A DNA stretch of 64,000 nt. It comes from Siphonodentalium dalli (lineage: Eukaryota; Mollusca; Scaphopoda; Gadilida; Siphonodentaliidae). Numbering within the stretch: position 1 is the stretch's first letter; each line of letters starts with the position of its first letter. The notes beneath the pieces are model-generated. The model saw nothing but the letters and a program-made list of their open reading frames with translations. It was not told the DNA's origin and searched no databases. Below are positions 1-8,841 of the stretch, piece by piece. Where the stretch lies: assembly GCA_032622095.1 (NCBI GenBank), contig CP136064.1:190203794-190267793 (forward strand). The letters run 5' to 3'. Made by a program: the position numbers and the translations under genes.

Positions 1-318
1 ACAGACATGATGCACCATTCGTTCGCAATATGGACACCCAATAATTTAGTTGGTTGTTTGATTACGACATGTTCAAGATCGAAAATTGGGATCGTCAAGG
101 TCGGTCTCGGAATATTGTTAAATGGACACAACTCGTTTAAACCTCAAACAGTACGTATACCTAATATGGAAGTCGGAACAATGCAGGTCGATAAATACAC
201 GAAACACCGTTATACTCTAAAAATAGTCTTATCGAAATCACATTAATTTGACAGCTGTTTTCAATTATTTTTTCTCACAGATTGAGACAAACGCTCTTTA
301 TGCGTACCGTATAAGGAA

Positions 319-326
319 TATATAAA
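319..326 (+). promoter_or_regulatory. TATA-like motif TATATAAA (representative)
   Basis: TATATAAA lies 156 bp upstream of gene 1 in each unit. That is too far to be the usual upstream TATA of a tRNA gene (around -30), and no start site or product can be assigned to it. Confidence 0.3.
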
Positions 327-380
327 CAATGAACGCTCGATCTTTATTGTCTCGTGCTGATTAATTTTCCGAAAACAATA

Positions 381-415
381 TGACTTGAATAAGTCACGAC
401 ATGATATGTATACAT
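381..415. repeat. Two short inverted repeats upstream of gene 1 (representative)
   Basis: TGACTT-gaat-AAGTCA (381-396) could form a 6 bp stem with a 4 nt loop. ATGTATACAT (406-415) is a perfect 10 bp palindrome. Both lie 68-102 bp upstream of gene 1 and recur in each unit. Function unknown. Confidence 0.5.
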
Positions 416-489
416 TTCATGTATTTCTCGACACATTTTGACCCCGAACCGGGCCTGACGAGGAGGGTGTGTTCTTTGGCCTGGGGATG

Positions 490-501
490 TAGCTCAGTGG
501 T
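490..501 (+). promoter_or_regulatory. pol III A box (representative, unit 1 gene 1)
   Basis: TAGCTCAGTGGT matches the A-box consensus TRGCNNAGYNGG except for its last base. It lies in the T8 to D-loop region and recurs at gene nt 8-19 of nearly every copy. It is altered at the first loop G in eight gene 1 copies and partly deleted in unit 35 gene 3. Confidence 0.9.
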
Positions 502-532
502 AGAGCGTTCGCTTTGCATGTGAAAGGCCCCG

Positions 533-543
533 GGTTCGATCCC
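533..543 (+). promoter_or_regulatory. pol III B box (representative, unit 1 gene 1)
   Basis: GGTTCGATCCC fits the B-box consensus GGTTCRANNCC, the TFIIIC binding site inside the T arm. Gene 3 copies carry GGTTCAATCCC, which also fits (R = A). It is damaged in units 6 and 8 gene 1, removed in unit 19 gene 2 and altered in unit 27 gene 3. Confidence 0.92.
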
Positions 544-554
544 CGGCATCTCCA

Positions 555-794
555 GCACAGTGCTTTCTTTTTATTTGTATGTATGAAGTTTTAATTGCAC
601 ATGCCGCTGTTATGACTGACTGTCGTGATTTCATATACTGGAAAGTCACCATTTGTGAATCGAAACGTTCCGTCCTATATGCATAGCTATTAAATCACAA
701 CAAAGCAAATTTACCACTTCATCTGACTTCTCATCGAATAATAAATAGCTGTCTAATGTAGTCTCCAAACTTTGACGGACAAATTCTATCAGTT
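555..794. other. Spacer between genes 1 and 2 (unit 1)
   Basis: A 240 bp AT-rich spacer holding only the gene 1 terminator. I see no conserved gene. Position 672 is G in most units and A in units 21, 22, 23, 25 and 30. The antisense frame crossing this spacer and gene 2 is judged spurious. Confidence 0.8.
568..572 (+). terminator. pol III terminator of gene 1 (T5)
   Basis: A run of five T lies 13 nt after A73, preceded by a small AGCA/TGCT inverted repeat (554-564) and TTTC. It recurs behind gene 1 in every unit; unit 38 has a G to A change in the inverted repeat (56828). The 3' trailer would be about 14-18 nt. Confidence 0.85.
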
Positions 795-866
795 GGGGAT
801 GTAGCTCAGTGGTAGAGCGTTCGCTTTGCATGTGAAAGGCCCCGGGTTCGATCCCCGGCATCTCCA
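795..866 (+). tRNA. tRNA-Ala-TGC: tRNA-Ala(TGC), unit 1 gene 2
   Basis: Same 72 nt as gene 1, with anticodon TGC at 827-829. It is the most conserved gene of the unit: 41 of 42 copies show no difference by eye and the remaining one (unit 19) has a 13 bp deletion. Its first terminator is only a T4 run 8 nt downstream, with T4 and T5 runs further on as backup. Confidence 0.98.
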
Positions 867-874
867 AGAAATAC

Positions 875-878
875 TTTT
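875..878 (+). terminator. pol III terminator of gene 2 (T4)
   Basis: A minimal TTTT flanked by C and G, 8 nt after gene 2. Backup runs occur at 908-911 (T4), 957-961 (T5) and 1091-1098 (T8), so read-through transcripts of varied length are possible. Confidence 0.75.
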
Positions 879-1001
879 GCACGAAAGTTAAAATTAGATT
901 ATGACGGTTTTGGTGATATTAATGGATGTAAATAATAGAAACAGCTTTCCCCATCGTTTTTCCGCGTGAAATCACGAAAACGAAAAAATTACTTTTCTGT
1001 A

Positions 1002-1028
1002 TGCTCCGATGATATGCTCCGATGCTCC
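1002..1028 (+). repeat. ATGCTCCG microrepeat (representative, unit 1)
   Basis: Three copies of the octamer ATGCTCCG, the first separated from the second by ATGAT and the second and third in direct tandem. One octamer is missing in units 18, 20 and 21, which is what replication slippage would produce. Confidence 0.85.
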
Positions 1029-1160
1029 GTGGTATTGTCCTTATATCGCAGTGTAATTTCTATCATTTTATATTGAGATTAACATACTTCTTTTTTTTCG
1101 TGGGAAATCAAAGGATTTATTATTTGTCGACAATAATATGGCCTTGCAATTTTACGGGCC

Positions 1161-1232
1161 GGGGATGTAGCTCAGTGGTAGAGCGTTCGCTTCGCATGTG
1201 AAAGGCCCCGGGTTCAATCCCCGGCATCTCCA
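1161..1232 (+). tRNA. tRNA-Ala-CGC: tRNA-Ala(CGC), unit 1 gene 3
   Basis: Same cloverleaf as genes 1 and 2, but with anticodon CGC at 1193-1195, which reads GCG, and A instead of G at position 57 of the T loop. G3:U70 and A73 are kept. The A box is unchanged and the B box GGTTCAATCCC still fits consensus. A T4 run follows 11 nt downstream. The near identity to genes 1 and 2 suggests it arose by duplication and a single anticodon change; direction is inferred. Confidence 0.98.
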
Positions 1233-1243
1233 AGGAAGGCGAA

Positions 1244-1247
1244 TTTT
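1244..1247 (+). terminator. pol III terminator of gene 3 (T4)
   Basis: TTTT 11 nt after gene 3, recurring in all units. Backup runs are T4 at 1284-1287 and T5 at 1295-1299; the T5 is broken in unit 34 by a T to A change at 51487. Confidence 0.75.
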
Positions 1248-1515
1248 GTTACAATATCTTGCACTATATTTCATCAATGGCGGGTTTTGGTAAATTTTTA
1301 CCCCATTCAATCTCATACAAAATTTATAGCACTCGATCTATTTTATCAGAGGCTGCTTTTTGGTAATGTTTTGCACTATTCAAATCTCGCACAAAATCCC
1401 ATGTGTACATTGTCCTGTATTTTTTATAATTTGTTTTATATATCAGTTCGTTTCATCCCATATTTTAGTTGCGGGAGGTAGCGTCTGTTTCACAGCATCA
1501 CCCATAGAGACAAGT

Positions 1516-1523
1516 TGACGTCA
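1516..1523. promoter_or_regulatory. CRE-like TGACGTCA palindrome (representative)
   Basis: A perfect TGACGTCA, the consensus binding site of CREB/ATF-type bZIP proteins, spans each unit junction and appears intact in every copy. It sits 481 bp upstream of gene 1 and 283 bp downstream of gene 3. A functional role is inference; an 8-mer can occur by chance and then be copied with the array. Confidence 0.5.
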
Positions 1524-2004
1524 CAGACATGATGCACCATTCGTTCGCAATATGGACACCCAATAATTTAGTTGGTTGTTTGATTACGACATGTTCAAGA
1601 TCGAAAATTGGGATCGTCAAGGTCGGTCTCGGAATATTGTTAAATGGACACAACTCGTTTAAACCTCAAACAGTACGTATACCTAATATGGAAGTCGGAA
1701 CAATGCAGGTCGATAAATACACGAAACACCGTTATACTCTAAAAATAGTCTTATCGAAATCACATTAATTTGACAGCTGTTTTCAATTATTTTTTCTCAC
1801 AGATTGAGACAAACGCTCTTTATGCGTACCGTATAAGGAATATATAAACAATGAACGCTCGATCTTTATTGTCTCGTGCTGATTAATTTTCCGAAAACAA
1901 TATGACTTGAATAAGTCACGACATGATATGTATACATTTCATGTATTTCTCGACACATTTTGACCCCGAACGGGGCCTGACGAGGAGGGTATGTTCTTTG
2001 GCCT

Positions 2005-2076
2005 GGGGATGTAGCTCAGTTGTAGAGCGTTCGCTTTGCATGTGAAAGGCCCCGGGTTCGATCCCCGGCATCTCCA
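2005..2076 (+). tRNA. tRNA-Ala-TGC: tRNA-Ala(TGC), unit 2 gene 1, G18T variant
   Basis: The D loop reads AGTTGTA: G18 is replaced by T at 2021. G18 normally stacks on and pairs with pseudouridine 55 at the tRNA elbow and is also part of the A box, so both folding and transcription may suffer. Seven more gene 1 copies share it. Confidence 0.9.
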
Positions 2077-2316
2077 GCACAGTGCTTTCTTTTTATTTGT
2101 ATGTATGAAGTTTTAATTGCACATGCCGCTGTTATGACTGACTGTCGTGATTTCATATACTGGAAAGTCACCATTTGTGAATCGAAACGTTCCGTCCTAT
2201 ATGCATAGCTATTAAATCACAACAAAGCAAATTTACCACTTCATCTGACTTCTCATCGAATAATAAATAGCTGTCTAATGTAGTCTCCAAACTTTGACGG
2301 ACAAATTCTATCAGTT

Positions 2317-2388
2317 GGGGATGTAGCTCAGTGGTAGAGCGTTCGCTTTGCATGTGAAAGGCCCCGGGTTCGATCCCCGGCATCTCCA
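2317..2388 (+). tRNA. tRNA-Ala-TGC: tRNA-Ala(TGC), unit 2 gene 2
   Basis: Consensus copy. Confidence 0.97.
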
Positions 2389-2682
2389 AGAAATACTTTT
2401 GCACGAAAGTTAAAATTCGATTATGACGGTTTTGGTGATATTAATGGATGCAAATAATAGAAACAGCTTTCCCCATCGTTTTTCCGCGTGAAATCACGAA
2501 AACGAAAAAATTACTTTTCTGTATGCTCCGATGATATGCTCCGATGCTCCGTGGTATTGTCCTTATATCGCAGTGTAATTTCTATCATTTTATATTGAGA
2601 TTAACATACTTCTTTTTTTTCGTGGGAAATCAAAGGATTTATTATTTGTCGACAATAATATGGCCTTGCAATTTTACGGGCC

Positions 2683-2754
2683 GGGGATGTAGCTCAGTGG
2701 TAGAGCGTTCGCTTCGCATGTGAAAGGCCCCGGGTTCAATCCCCGGCATCTCCA
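2683..2754 (+). tRNA. tRNA-Ala-CGC: tRNA-Ala(CGC), unit 2 gene 3
   Basis: Consensus copy. Confidence 0.97.
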
Positions 2755-3526
2755 AGGAAGGCGAATTTTGTTACAATATCTTGCACTATATTTCATCAAT
2801 GGCGGGTTTTGGTAAATTTTTACCCCATTCAATCTCATACAAAATTTATAGCACTCGATCTATTTTATCAGAGGCTGCTTTTTGGTAATGTTTTGCACTA
2901 TTCAAATCTCGCACAAAATCCCATGTGTACATTGTCCTGTATTTTTTATAATTTGTTTTATATATCAGTTCGTTTCATCCCATATTTTAGTTGCGGGAGG
3001 TAGCGTCTGTTTCACAGCATCACCCATAGAGACAAGTTGACGTCACAGACATGATGCACCATTCGTTCGCAATATGGACACCCAATAATTTAGTTGGTTG
3101 TTTGATTACGACATGTTCAAGATCGAAAATTGGGATCGTCAAGGTCGGTCTCGGAATATTGTTAAATGGACACAACTCGTTTAAACCTCAAACAGTACGT
3201 ATACCTAATATGGAAGTCGGAACAATGCAGGTCGATAAATACACGAAACACCGTTATACTCTAAAAATAGTCTTATCGAAATCACATTAATTTGACAGCT
3301 GTTTTCAATTATTTTTTCTCACAGATTGAGACAAACGCTCTTTATGCGTACCGTATAAGGAATATATAAACAATGAACGCTCGATCTTTATTGTCTCGTG
3401 CTGATTAATTTTCCGAAAACAATATGACTTGAATAAGTCACGACATGATATGTATACATTTCATGTATTTCTCGACACATTTTGACCCCGAACCGGGCCT
3501 GACGAGGAGGGTGTGTTCTTTGGCCT

Positions 3527-3598
3527 GGGGATGTAGCTCAGTGGTAGAGCGTTCGCTTTGCATGTGAAAGGCCCCGGGTTCGATCCCCGGCATCTCCA
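3527..3598 (+). tRNA. tRNA-Ala-TGC: tRNA-Ala(TGC), unit 3 gene 1
   Basis: Consensus copy. Confidence 0.97.
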
Positions 3599-3838
3599 GC
3601 ACAGTGCTTTCTTTTTATTTGTATGTATGAAGTTTTAATTGCACATGCCGCTGTTATGACTGACTGTCGTGATTTCATATACTGGAAAGTCACCATTTGT
3701 GAATCGAAACGTTCCGTCCTATATGCATAGCTATTAAATCACAACAAAGCAAATTTACCACTTCATCTGACTTCTCATCGAATAATAAATAGCTGTCTAA
3801 TGTAGTCTCCAAACTTTGACGGACAAATTCTATCAGTT

Positions 3839-3910
3839 GGGGATGTAGCTCAGTGGTAGAGCGTTCGCTTTGCATGTGAAAGGCCCCGGGTTCGATCCCC
3901 GGCATCTCCA
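3839..3910 (+). tRNA. tRNA-Ala-TGC: tRNA-Ala(TGC), unit 3 gene 2
   Basis: Consensus copy. Confidence 0.97.
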
Positions 3911-4204
3911 AGAAATACTTTTGCACGAAAGTTAAAATTAGATTATGACGGTTTTGGTGATATTAATGGATGTAAATAATAGAAACAGCTTTCCCCATCG
4001 TTTTTCCGCGTGAAATCACGAAAACGAAAAAATTACTTTTCTGTATGCTCCGATGATATGCTCCGATGCTCCGTGGTATTGTCCTTATATTGCAGTGTAA
4101 TTTCTATCATTTTATATTGAGATTAACATACTTCTTTTTTTTCGTGGGAAATCAAAGGATTTATTATTTGTCGACAATAATATGGCCTTGCAATTTTACG
4201 GGCC

Positions 4205-4276
4205 GGGGATGTAGCTCAGTGGTAGAGCGTTCGCTTCGCATGTGAAAGGCCCCGGGTTCAATCCCCGGCATCTCCA
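4205..4276 (+). tRNA. tRNA-Ala-CGC: tRNA-Ala(CGC), unit 3 gene 3
   Basis: Consensus copy. Confidence 0.97.
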
Positions 4277-5048
4277 AGGAAGGCGAATTTTGTTACAATA
4301 TCTTGCACTATATTTCATCAATGGCGGGTTTTGGTAAATTTTTACCCCATTCAATCTCATACAAAATTTATAGCACTCGATCTATTTTATCAGAGGCTGC
4401 TTTTTGGTAATGTTTTGCACTATTCAAATCTCGCACAAAATCCCATGTGTACATTGTCCTGTATTTTTTATAATTTGTTTTATATATCAGTTCGTTTCAT
4501 CCCATATTTTAGTTGCGGGAGGTAGCGTCTGTTTCACAGCATCACCCATAGAGACAAGTTGACGTCACAGACATGATGCACCATTCGTTCGCAATATGGA
4601 CACCCAATAATTTAGTTGGTTGTTTGATTACGACATGTTCAAGATCGAAAATTGGGATCGTCAAGGTCGGTCTCGGAATATTGTTAAATGGACACAACTC
4701 GTTTAAACCTCAAACAGTACGTATACCTAATATGGAAGTCGGAACAATGCAGGTCGATAAATACACGAAACACCGTTATACTCTAAAAATAGTCTTATCG
4801 AAATCACATTAATTTGACAGCTGTTTTCAATTATTTTTTCTCACAGATTGAGACAAACGCTCTTTATGCGTACCGTATAAGGAATATATAAACAATGAAC
4901 GCTCGATCTTTATTGTCTCGTGCTGATTAATTTTCCGAAAACAATATGACTTGAATAAGTCACGACATGATATGTATACATTTCATGTATTTCTCGACAC
5001 ATTTTGACCCCGAACGGGGCCTGACGAGGAGGGTATGTTCTTTGGCCT

Positions 5049-5120
5049 GGGGATGTAGCTCAGTTGTAGAGCGTTCGCTTTGCATGTGAAAGGCCCCGGG
5101 TTCGATCCCCGGCATCTCCA
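5049..5120 (+). tRNA. tRNA-Ala-TGC: tRNA-Ala(TGC), unit 4 gene 1, G18T variant
   Basis: G18T at 5065; otherwise consensus. Confidence 0.9.
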
Positions 5121-5360
5121 GCACAGTGCTTTCTTTTTATTTGTATGTATGAAGTTTTAATTGCACATGCCGCTGTTATGACTGACTGTCGTGATTTCAT
5201 ATACTGGAAAGTCACCATTTGTGAATCGAAACGTTCCGTCCTATATGCATAGCTATTAAATCACAACAAAGCAAATTTACCACTTCATCTGACTTCTCAT
5301 CGAATAATAAATAGCTGTCTAATGTAGTCTCCAAACTTTGACGGACAAATTCTATCAGTT

Positions 5361-5432
5361 GGGGATGTAGCTCAGTGGTAGAGCGTTCGCTTTGCATGTG
5401 AAAGGCCCCGGGTTCGATCCCCGGCATCTCCA
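5361..5432 (+). tRNA. tRNA-Ala-TGC: tRNA-Ala(TGC), unit 4 gene 2
   Basis: Consensus copy. Confidence 0.97.
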
Positions 5433-5726
5433 AGAAATACTTTTGCACGAAAGTTAAAATTCGATTATGACGGTTTTGGTGATATTAATGGATGCAAATA
5501 ATAGAAACAGCTTTCCCCATCGTTTTTCCGCGTGAAATCACGAAAACGAAAAAATTACTTTTCTGTATGCTCCGATGATATGCTCCGATGCTCCGTGGTA
5601 TTGTCCTTATATTGCAGTGTAATTTCTATCATTTTATATTGAGATTAACATACTTCTTTTTTTTCGTGGGAAATCAAAGGATTTATTATTTGTCGACAAT
5701 AATATGGCCTTGCAATTTTACGGGCC

Positions 5727-5798
5727 GGGGATGTAGCTCAGTGGTAGAGCGTTCGCTTCGCATGTGAAAGGCCCCGGGTTCAATCCCCGGCATCTCCA
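5727..5798 (+). tRNA. tRNA-Ala-CGC: tRNA-Ala(CGC), unit 4 gene 3
   Basis: Consensus copy. Confidence 0.97.
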
Positions 5799-6570
5799 AG
5801 GAAGGCGAATTTTGTTACAATATCTTGCACTATATTTCATCAATGGCGGGTTTTGGTAAATTTTTACCCCATTCAATCTCATACAAAATTTATAGCACTC
5901 GATCTATTTTATCAGAGGCTGCTTTTTGGTAATGTTTTGCACTATTCAAATCTCGCACAAAATCCCATGTGTACATTGTCCTGTATTTTTTATAATTTGT
6001 TTTATATATCAGTTCGTTTCATCCCATATTTTAGTTGCGGGAGGTAGCGTCTGTTTCACAGCATCACCCATAGAGACAAGTTGACGTCACAGACATGATG
6101 CACCATTCGTTCGCAATATGGACACCCAATAATTTAGTTGGTTGTTTGATTACGACATGTTCAAGATCGAAAATTGGGATCGTCAAGGTCGGTCTCGGAA
6201 TATTGTTAAATGGACACAACTCGTTTAAACCTCAAACAGTACGTATACCTAATATGGAAGTCGGAACAATGCAGGTCGATAAATACACGAAACACCGTTA
6301 TACTCTAAAAATAGTCTTATCGAAATCACATTAATTTGACAGCTGTTTTCAATTATTTTTTCTCACAGATTGAGACAAACGCTCTTTATGCGTACCGTAT
6401 AAGGAATATATAAACAATGAACGCTCGATCTTTATTGTCTCGTGCTGATTAATTTTCCGAAAACAATATGACTTGAATAAGTCACGACATGATATGTATA
6501 CATTTCATGTATTTCTCGACACATTTTGACCCCGAACCGGGCCTGACGAGGAGGGTATGTTCTTTGGTCT

Positions 6571-6642
6571 GGGGATGTAGCTCAGTGGTAGAGCGTTCGC
6601 TTTGCATGTGAAAGGCCCCGGGTTCGATCCCCGGCATCTCCA
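6571..6642 (+). tRNA. tRNA-Ala-TGC: tRNA-Ala(TGC), unit 5 gene 1
   Basis: Consensus copy; the base 3 nt upstream is T instead of C (type C mark). Confidence 0.97.
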
Positions 6643-6882
6643 GCACAGTGCTTTCTTTTTATTTGTATGTATGAAGTTTTAATTGCACATGCCGCTGTTA
6701 TGACTGACTGTCGTGATTTCATATATTGGAAAGTCACCATTTGTGAATCGAAACGTTCCGTCCTATATGCATAGCTATTAAATCACAACAAAGCAAATTT
6801 ACCACTTCATCTGACTTCTCATCGAATAATAAATAGCTGTCTAATGTAGTCTCCAAACTTTGACGGACAAATTCTATCAGTT

Positions 6883-6954
6883 GGGGATGTAGCTCAGTGG
6901 TAGAGCGTTCGCTTTGCATGTGAAAGGCCCCGGGTTCGATCCCCGGCATCTCCA
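6883..6954 (+). tRNA. tRNA-Ala-TGC: tRNA-Ala(TGC), unit 5 gene 2
   Basis: Consensus copy. Confidence 0.97.
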
Positions 6955-7248
6955 AGAAATACTTTTGCACGAAAGTTAAAATTCGATTATGACGGTTTTG
7001 GTGATATTAATGGATGTAAATAATAGAAACAGCTTTCCCCATCGTTTTTCCGCGTGAAATCACGAAAACGAAAAAATTACTTTTCTGTATGCTCCGATGA
7101 TATGCTCCGATGCTCCGTGGTATTGTCCTTATATTGCAGTGTAATTTCTATCATTTTATATTGAGATTAACATACTTCTTTTTTTTCGTGGGAAATCAAA
7201 GGATTTATTATTTGTCGACAATAATATGGCCTTGCAATTTTACGGGCC

Positions 7249-7320
7249 GGGAATGTAGCTCAGTGGTAGAGCGTTCGCTTCGCATGTGAAAGGCCCCGGG
7301 TTCAATCCCCGGCATCTCCA
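7249..7320 (+). tRNA. tRNA-Ala-CGC: tRNA-Ala(CGC), unit 5 gene 3, G4A variant
   Basis: The acceptor stem starts GGGAATG: G4 is A at 7252, giving an A4-C69 mismatch directly beside the G3:U70 identity pair. Shared with units 12, 14 and 16. Confidence 0.9.
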
Positions 7321-8091
7321 AGGAAGGCGAATTTTGTTACAATATCTTGCACTATATTTCATCAATGGCGGGTTTTGGTAAATTTTTACCCCATTCAATC
7401 TCATACAAAATTTATAGCACTCGATCTATTTTATCAGAGGCTGCTTTTTGGTAATGTTTTGCACTATTCAAATCTCGCACAAAATCCCATGTGTACATTG
7501 TCCTGTATTTTTTATAATTTGTTTTATATATCAGTTCGTTTCATCCCATATTTTAGTTGCGGGAGGTAGCGTCTGTTTCACAGCATCACCCATAGAGACA
7601 AGTTGACGTCACAGACATGATGCACATTCGTTCGCAATATGGACACCCAATAATTTAGTTGGTTGTTTGATTACGACATGTTCAAGATCGAAAATTGGGA
7701 TCGTCAAGGTCGGTCTCGGAATATTGTTAAATGGACACAACTCGTTTAAACCTCAAACAGTACGTATACCTAATATGGAAGTCGGAACAATGCAGGTCGA
7801 TAAATACACGAAACACCGTTATACTCTAAAAATAGTCTTATCGAAATCACATTAATTTGACAGCTGTTTTCAATTATTTTTTCTCACAGATTGAGACAAA
7901 CGCTCTTTATGCGTACCGTATAAGGAATATATAAACAATGAACGCTCGATCTTTATTGTCTCGTGCTGATTAATTTTCCGAAAACAATATGACTTGAATA
8001 AGTCACGACATGATATGTATACATTTCATGTATTTCTCGACACATTTTGACCCCGAACGGGGCCTGACGAGGAGGGTATGTTCTTTGGCCT

Positions 8092-8163
8092 GGGGATGTA
8101 GCTCAGTTGTAGAGCGTTCGCTTTGCATGTGAAAGGCCCCGGGATCGATCCCCGGCATCTCCA
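8092..8163 (+). tRNA. tRNA-Ala-TGC: tRNA-Ala(TGC), unit 6 gene 1, G18T + T54A
   Basis: G18T at 8108 and T54A at 8144. T54 forms the conserved reverse-Hoogsteen pair with A58 and is part of the B box, so both halves of the elbow and both promoter boxes are touched. Probably a weak or dead gene. Confidence 0.85.
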
Positions 8164-8403
8164 GCACAGTGCTTTCTTTTTATTTGTATGTATGAAGTTT
8201 TAATTGCACAAGCCGCTGTTATGACTGACTGTCGTGATTTCATATACTGGAAAGTCACCATTTGTGAATCGAAACGTTCCGTCCTATATGCATAGCTATT
8301 AAATCACAACAAAGCAAATTTACCACTTCATCTGACTTCTCATCGAATAATAAATAGCTGTCTAATGTAGTCTCCAAACTTTGACGGACAAATTCTATCA
8401 GTT

Positions 8404-8475
8404 GGGGATGTAGCTCAGTGGTAGAGCGTTCGCTTTGCATGTGAAAGGCCCCGGGTTCGATCCCCGGCATCTCCA
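8404..8475 (+). tRNA. tRNA-Ala-TGC: tRNA-Ala(TGC), unit 6 gene 2
   Basis: Consensus copy. Confidence 0.97.
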
Positions 8476-8769
8476 AGAAATACTTTTGCACGAAAGTTAA
8501 AATTAGATTATGACGGTTTTGGTGATATTAATGGATGTAAATAATAGAAACAGCTTTCCCCATCGTTTTTCCGCGTGAAATCACGAAAACGAAAAAATTA
8601 CTTTTCTGTATGCTCCGATGATATGCTCCGATGCTCCGTGGTATTGTCCTTATATTGCAGTGTAATTTCTATCATTTTATATTGAGATTAACATACTTCT
8701 TTTTTTTCGTGGGAAATCAAAGGATTTATTATTTGTCGACAATAATATGGCCTTGCAATTTTACGGGCC

Positions 8770-8841
8770 GGGGATGTAGCTCAGTGGTAGAGCGTTCGCT
8801 TCGCATGTGAAAGGCCCCGGGTTCAATCCCCGGCATCTCCA
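8770..8841 (+). tRNA. tRNA-Ala-CGC: tRNA-Ala(CGC), unit 6 gene 3
   Basis: Consensus copy. Confidence 0.97.

Larger units (their letters stand above)
483..554 (+). tRNA. tRNA-Ala-TGC: tRNA-Ala(TGC), unit 1 gene 1
   Basis: A 72 nt cloverleaf: 7 bp acceptor stem, D arm GCTC/GAGC with loop AGTGGTA, anticodon stem TTCGC/GTGAA with one G30-U40 wobble, 5 nt variable loop, T arm CCGGG/CCCGG with loop TTCGATC, and discriminator A73. The anticodon TGC is at 515-517 and reads GCA, with wobble to other GCN codons depending on modification. G3:U70 (positions 485 and 551) is the main alanyl-tRNA synthetase identity element. There is no intron and no encoded CCA. The A box (490-501) and B box (533-543) match the pol III consensus, and a T5 run follows 13 nt after the gene. 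It is identical to gene 2 of the unit. Confidence 0.98.
867..1160. other. Spacer between genes 2 and 3 (unit 1)
   Basis: A 294 bp AT-rich spacer. It holds the gene 2 terminator, three copies of ATGCTCCG (the last two adjacent) near 1002-1028, and a T8 run at 1091-1098. The adjacent ATGCTCCG pair is the site of an 8 bp deletion in units 18, 20 and 21. The T run has nine T in units 40 and 42. Sites 896, 929 and 1047 are polymorphic. I see no gene. Confidence 0.85.
1..1522 (+). repeat. Array unit 1
   Basis: Haplotype CGCGGATCG (type A: C450, G469, A896). Confidence 0.95.
1233..2004. other. Long spacer, gene 3 to next gene 1 (units 1-2)
   Basis: The largest gene-free stretch of each unit, 772 bp. 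It holds the gene 3 terminator, a TGACGTCA palindrome, a TATATAAA motif, an ATGTATACAT palindrome and a TGACTT/AAGTCA inverted repeat. Two short + strand frames (64 and 79 codons) are open in nearly all copies but lack coding support. The stretch from the unit start to about unit position 440 is almost invariant across 42 copies. I recognise no gene here. Confidence 0.75.
1523..3044 (+). repeat. Array unit 2
   Basis: Haplotype GACTGCCCG (type B: G450, A469, G18T in gene 1, C929). Confidence 0.95.
3045..4566 (+). repeat. Array unit 3
   Basis: Haplotype CGCGGATTG (type A). Confidence 0.95.
4567..6088 (+). repeat. Array unit 4
   Basis: Haplotype GACTGCCTG (type B). Confidence 0.95.
6089..7610 (+). 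repeat. Array unit 5
   Basis: Haplotype CATGGCTTA (type C: T480, A1164). Private C to T at 6726. Confidence 0.95.

Noticed and set aside
7-246. 79-codon + strand ORF in the long spacer, open in nearly every unit
   Set aside because: Its conservation is explained by array homogenisation. Unit 6 has a frameshift in it, there is no recognisable domain, and the three changes seen (one frameshift, one silent, one Pro to Thr) give no coding signal.
450-470. CCCC-GAAC-GGGG inverted repeat as a regulatory hairpin upstream of gene 1
   Set aside because: The stem is only 4 bp and is broken in all C450 units, which are the majority.
646-882. 78-codon minus strand ORF
   Set aside because: Much of it is the antisense translation of tRNA gene 2, a familiar spurious peptide from tRNA-Ala genes (it contains PGIEPGAFHMQSERSTTE); the rest is spacer.
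1091-1098. T8 run as a primary terminator of gene 2
   Set aside because: It is 224 bp downstream of gene 2, behind several T4-T5 runs, and 62 bp upstream of gene 3; at most a fail-safe.
1287-1481. 64-codon + strand ORF after gene 3
   Set aside because: AT-rich spacer frame with no domain; it starts inside a TTTT-rich terminator area and is cut by a stop in unit 27.
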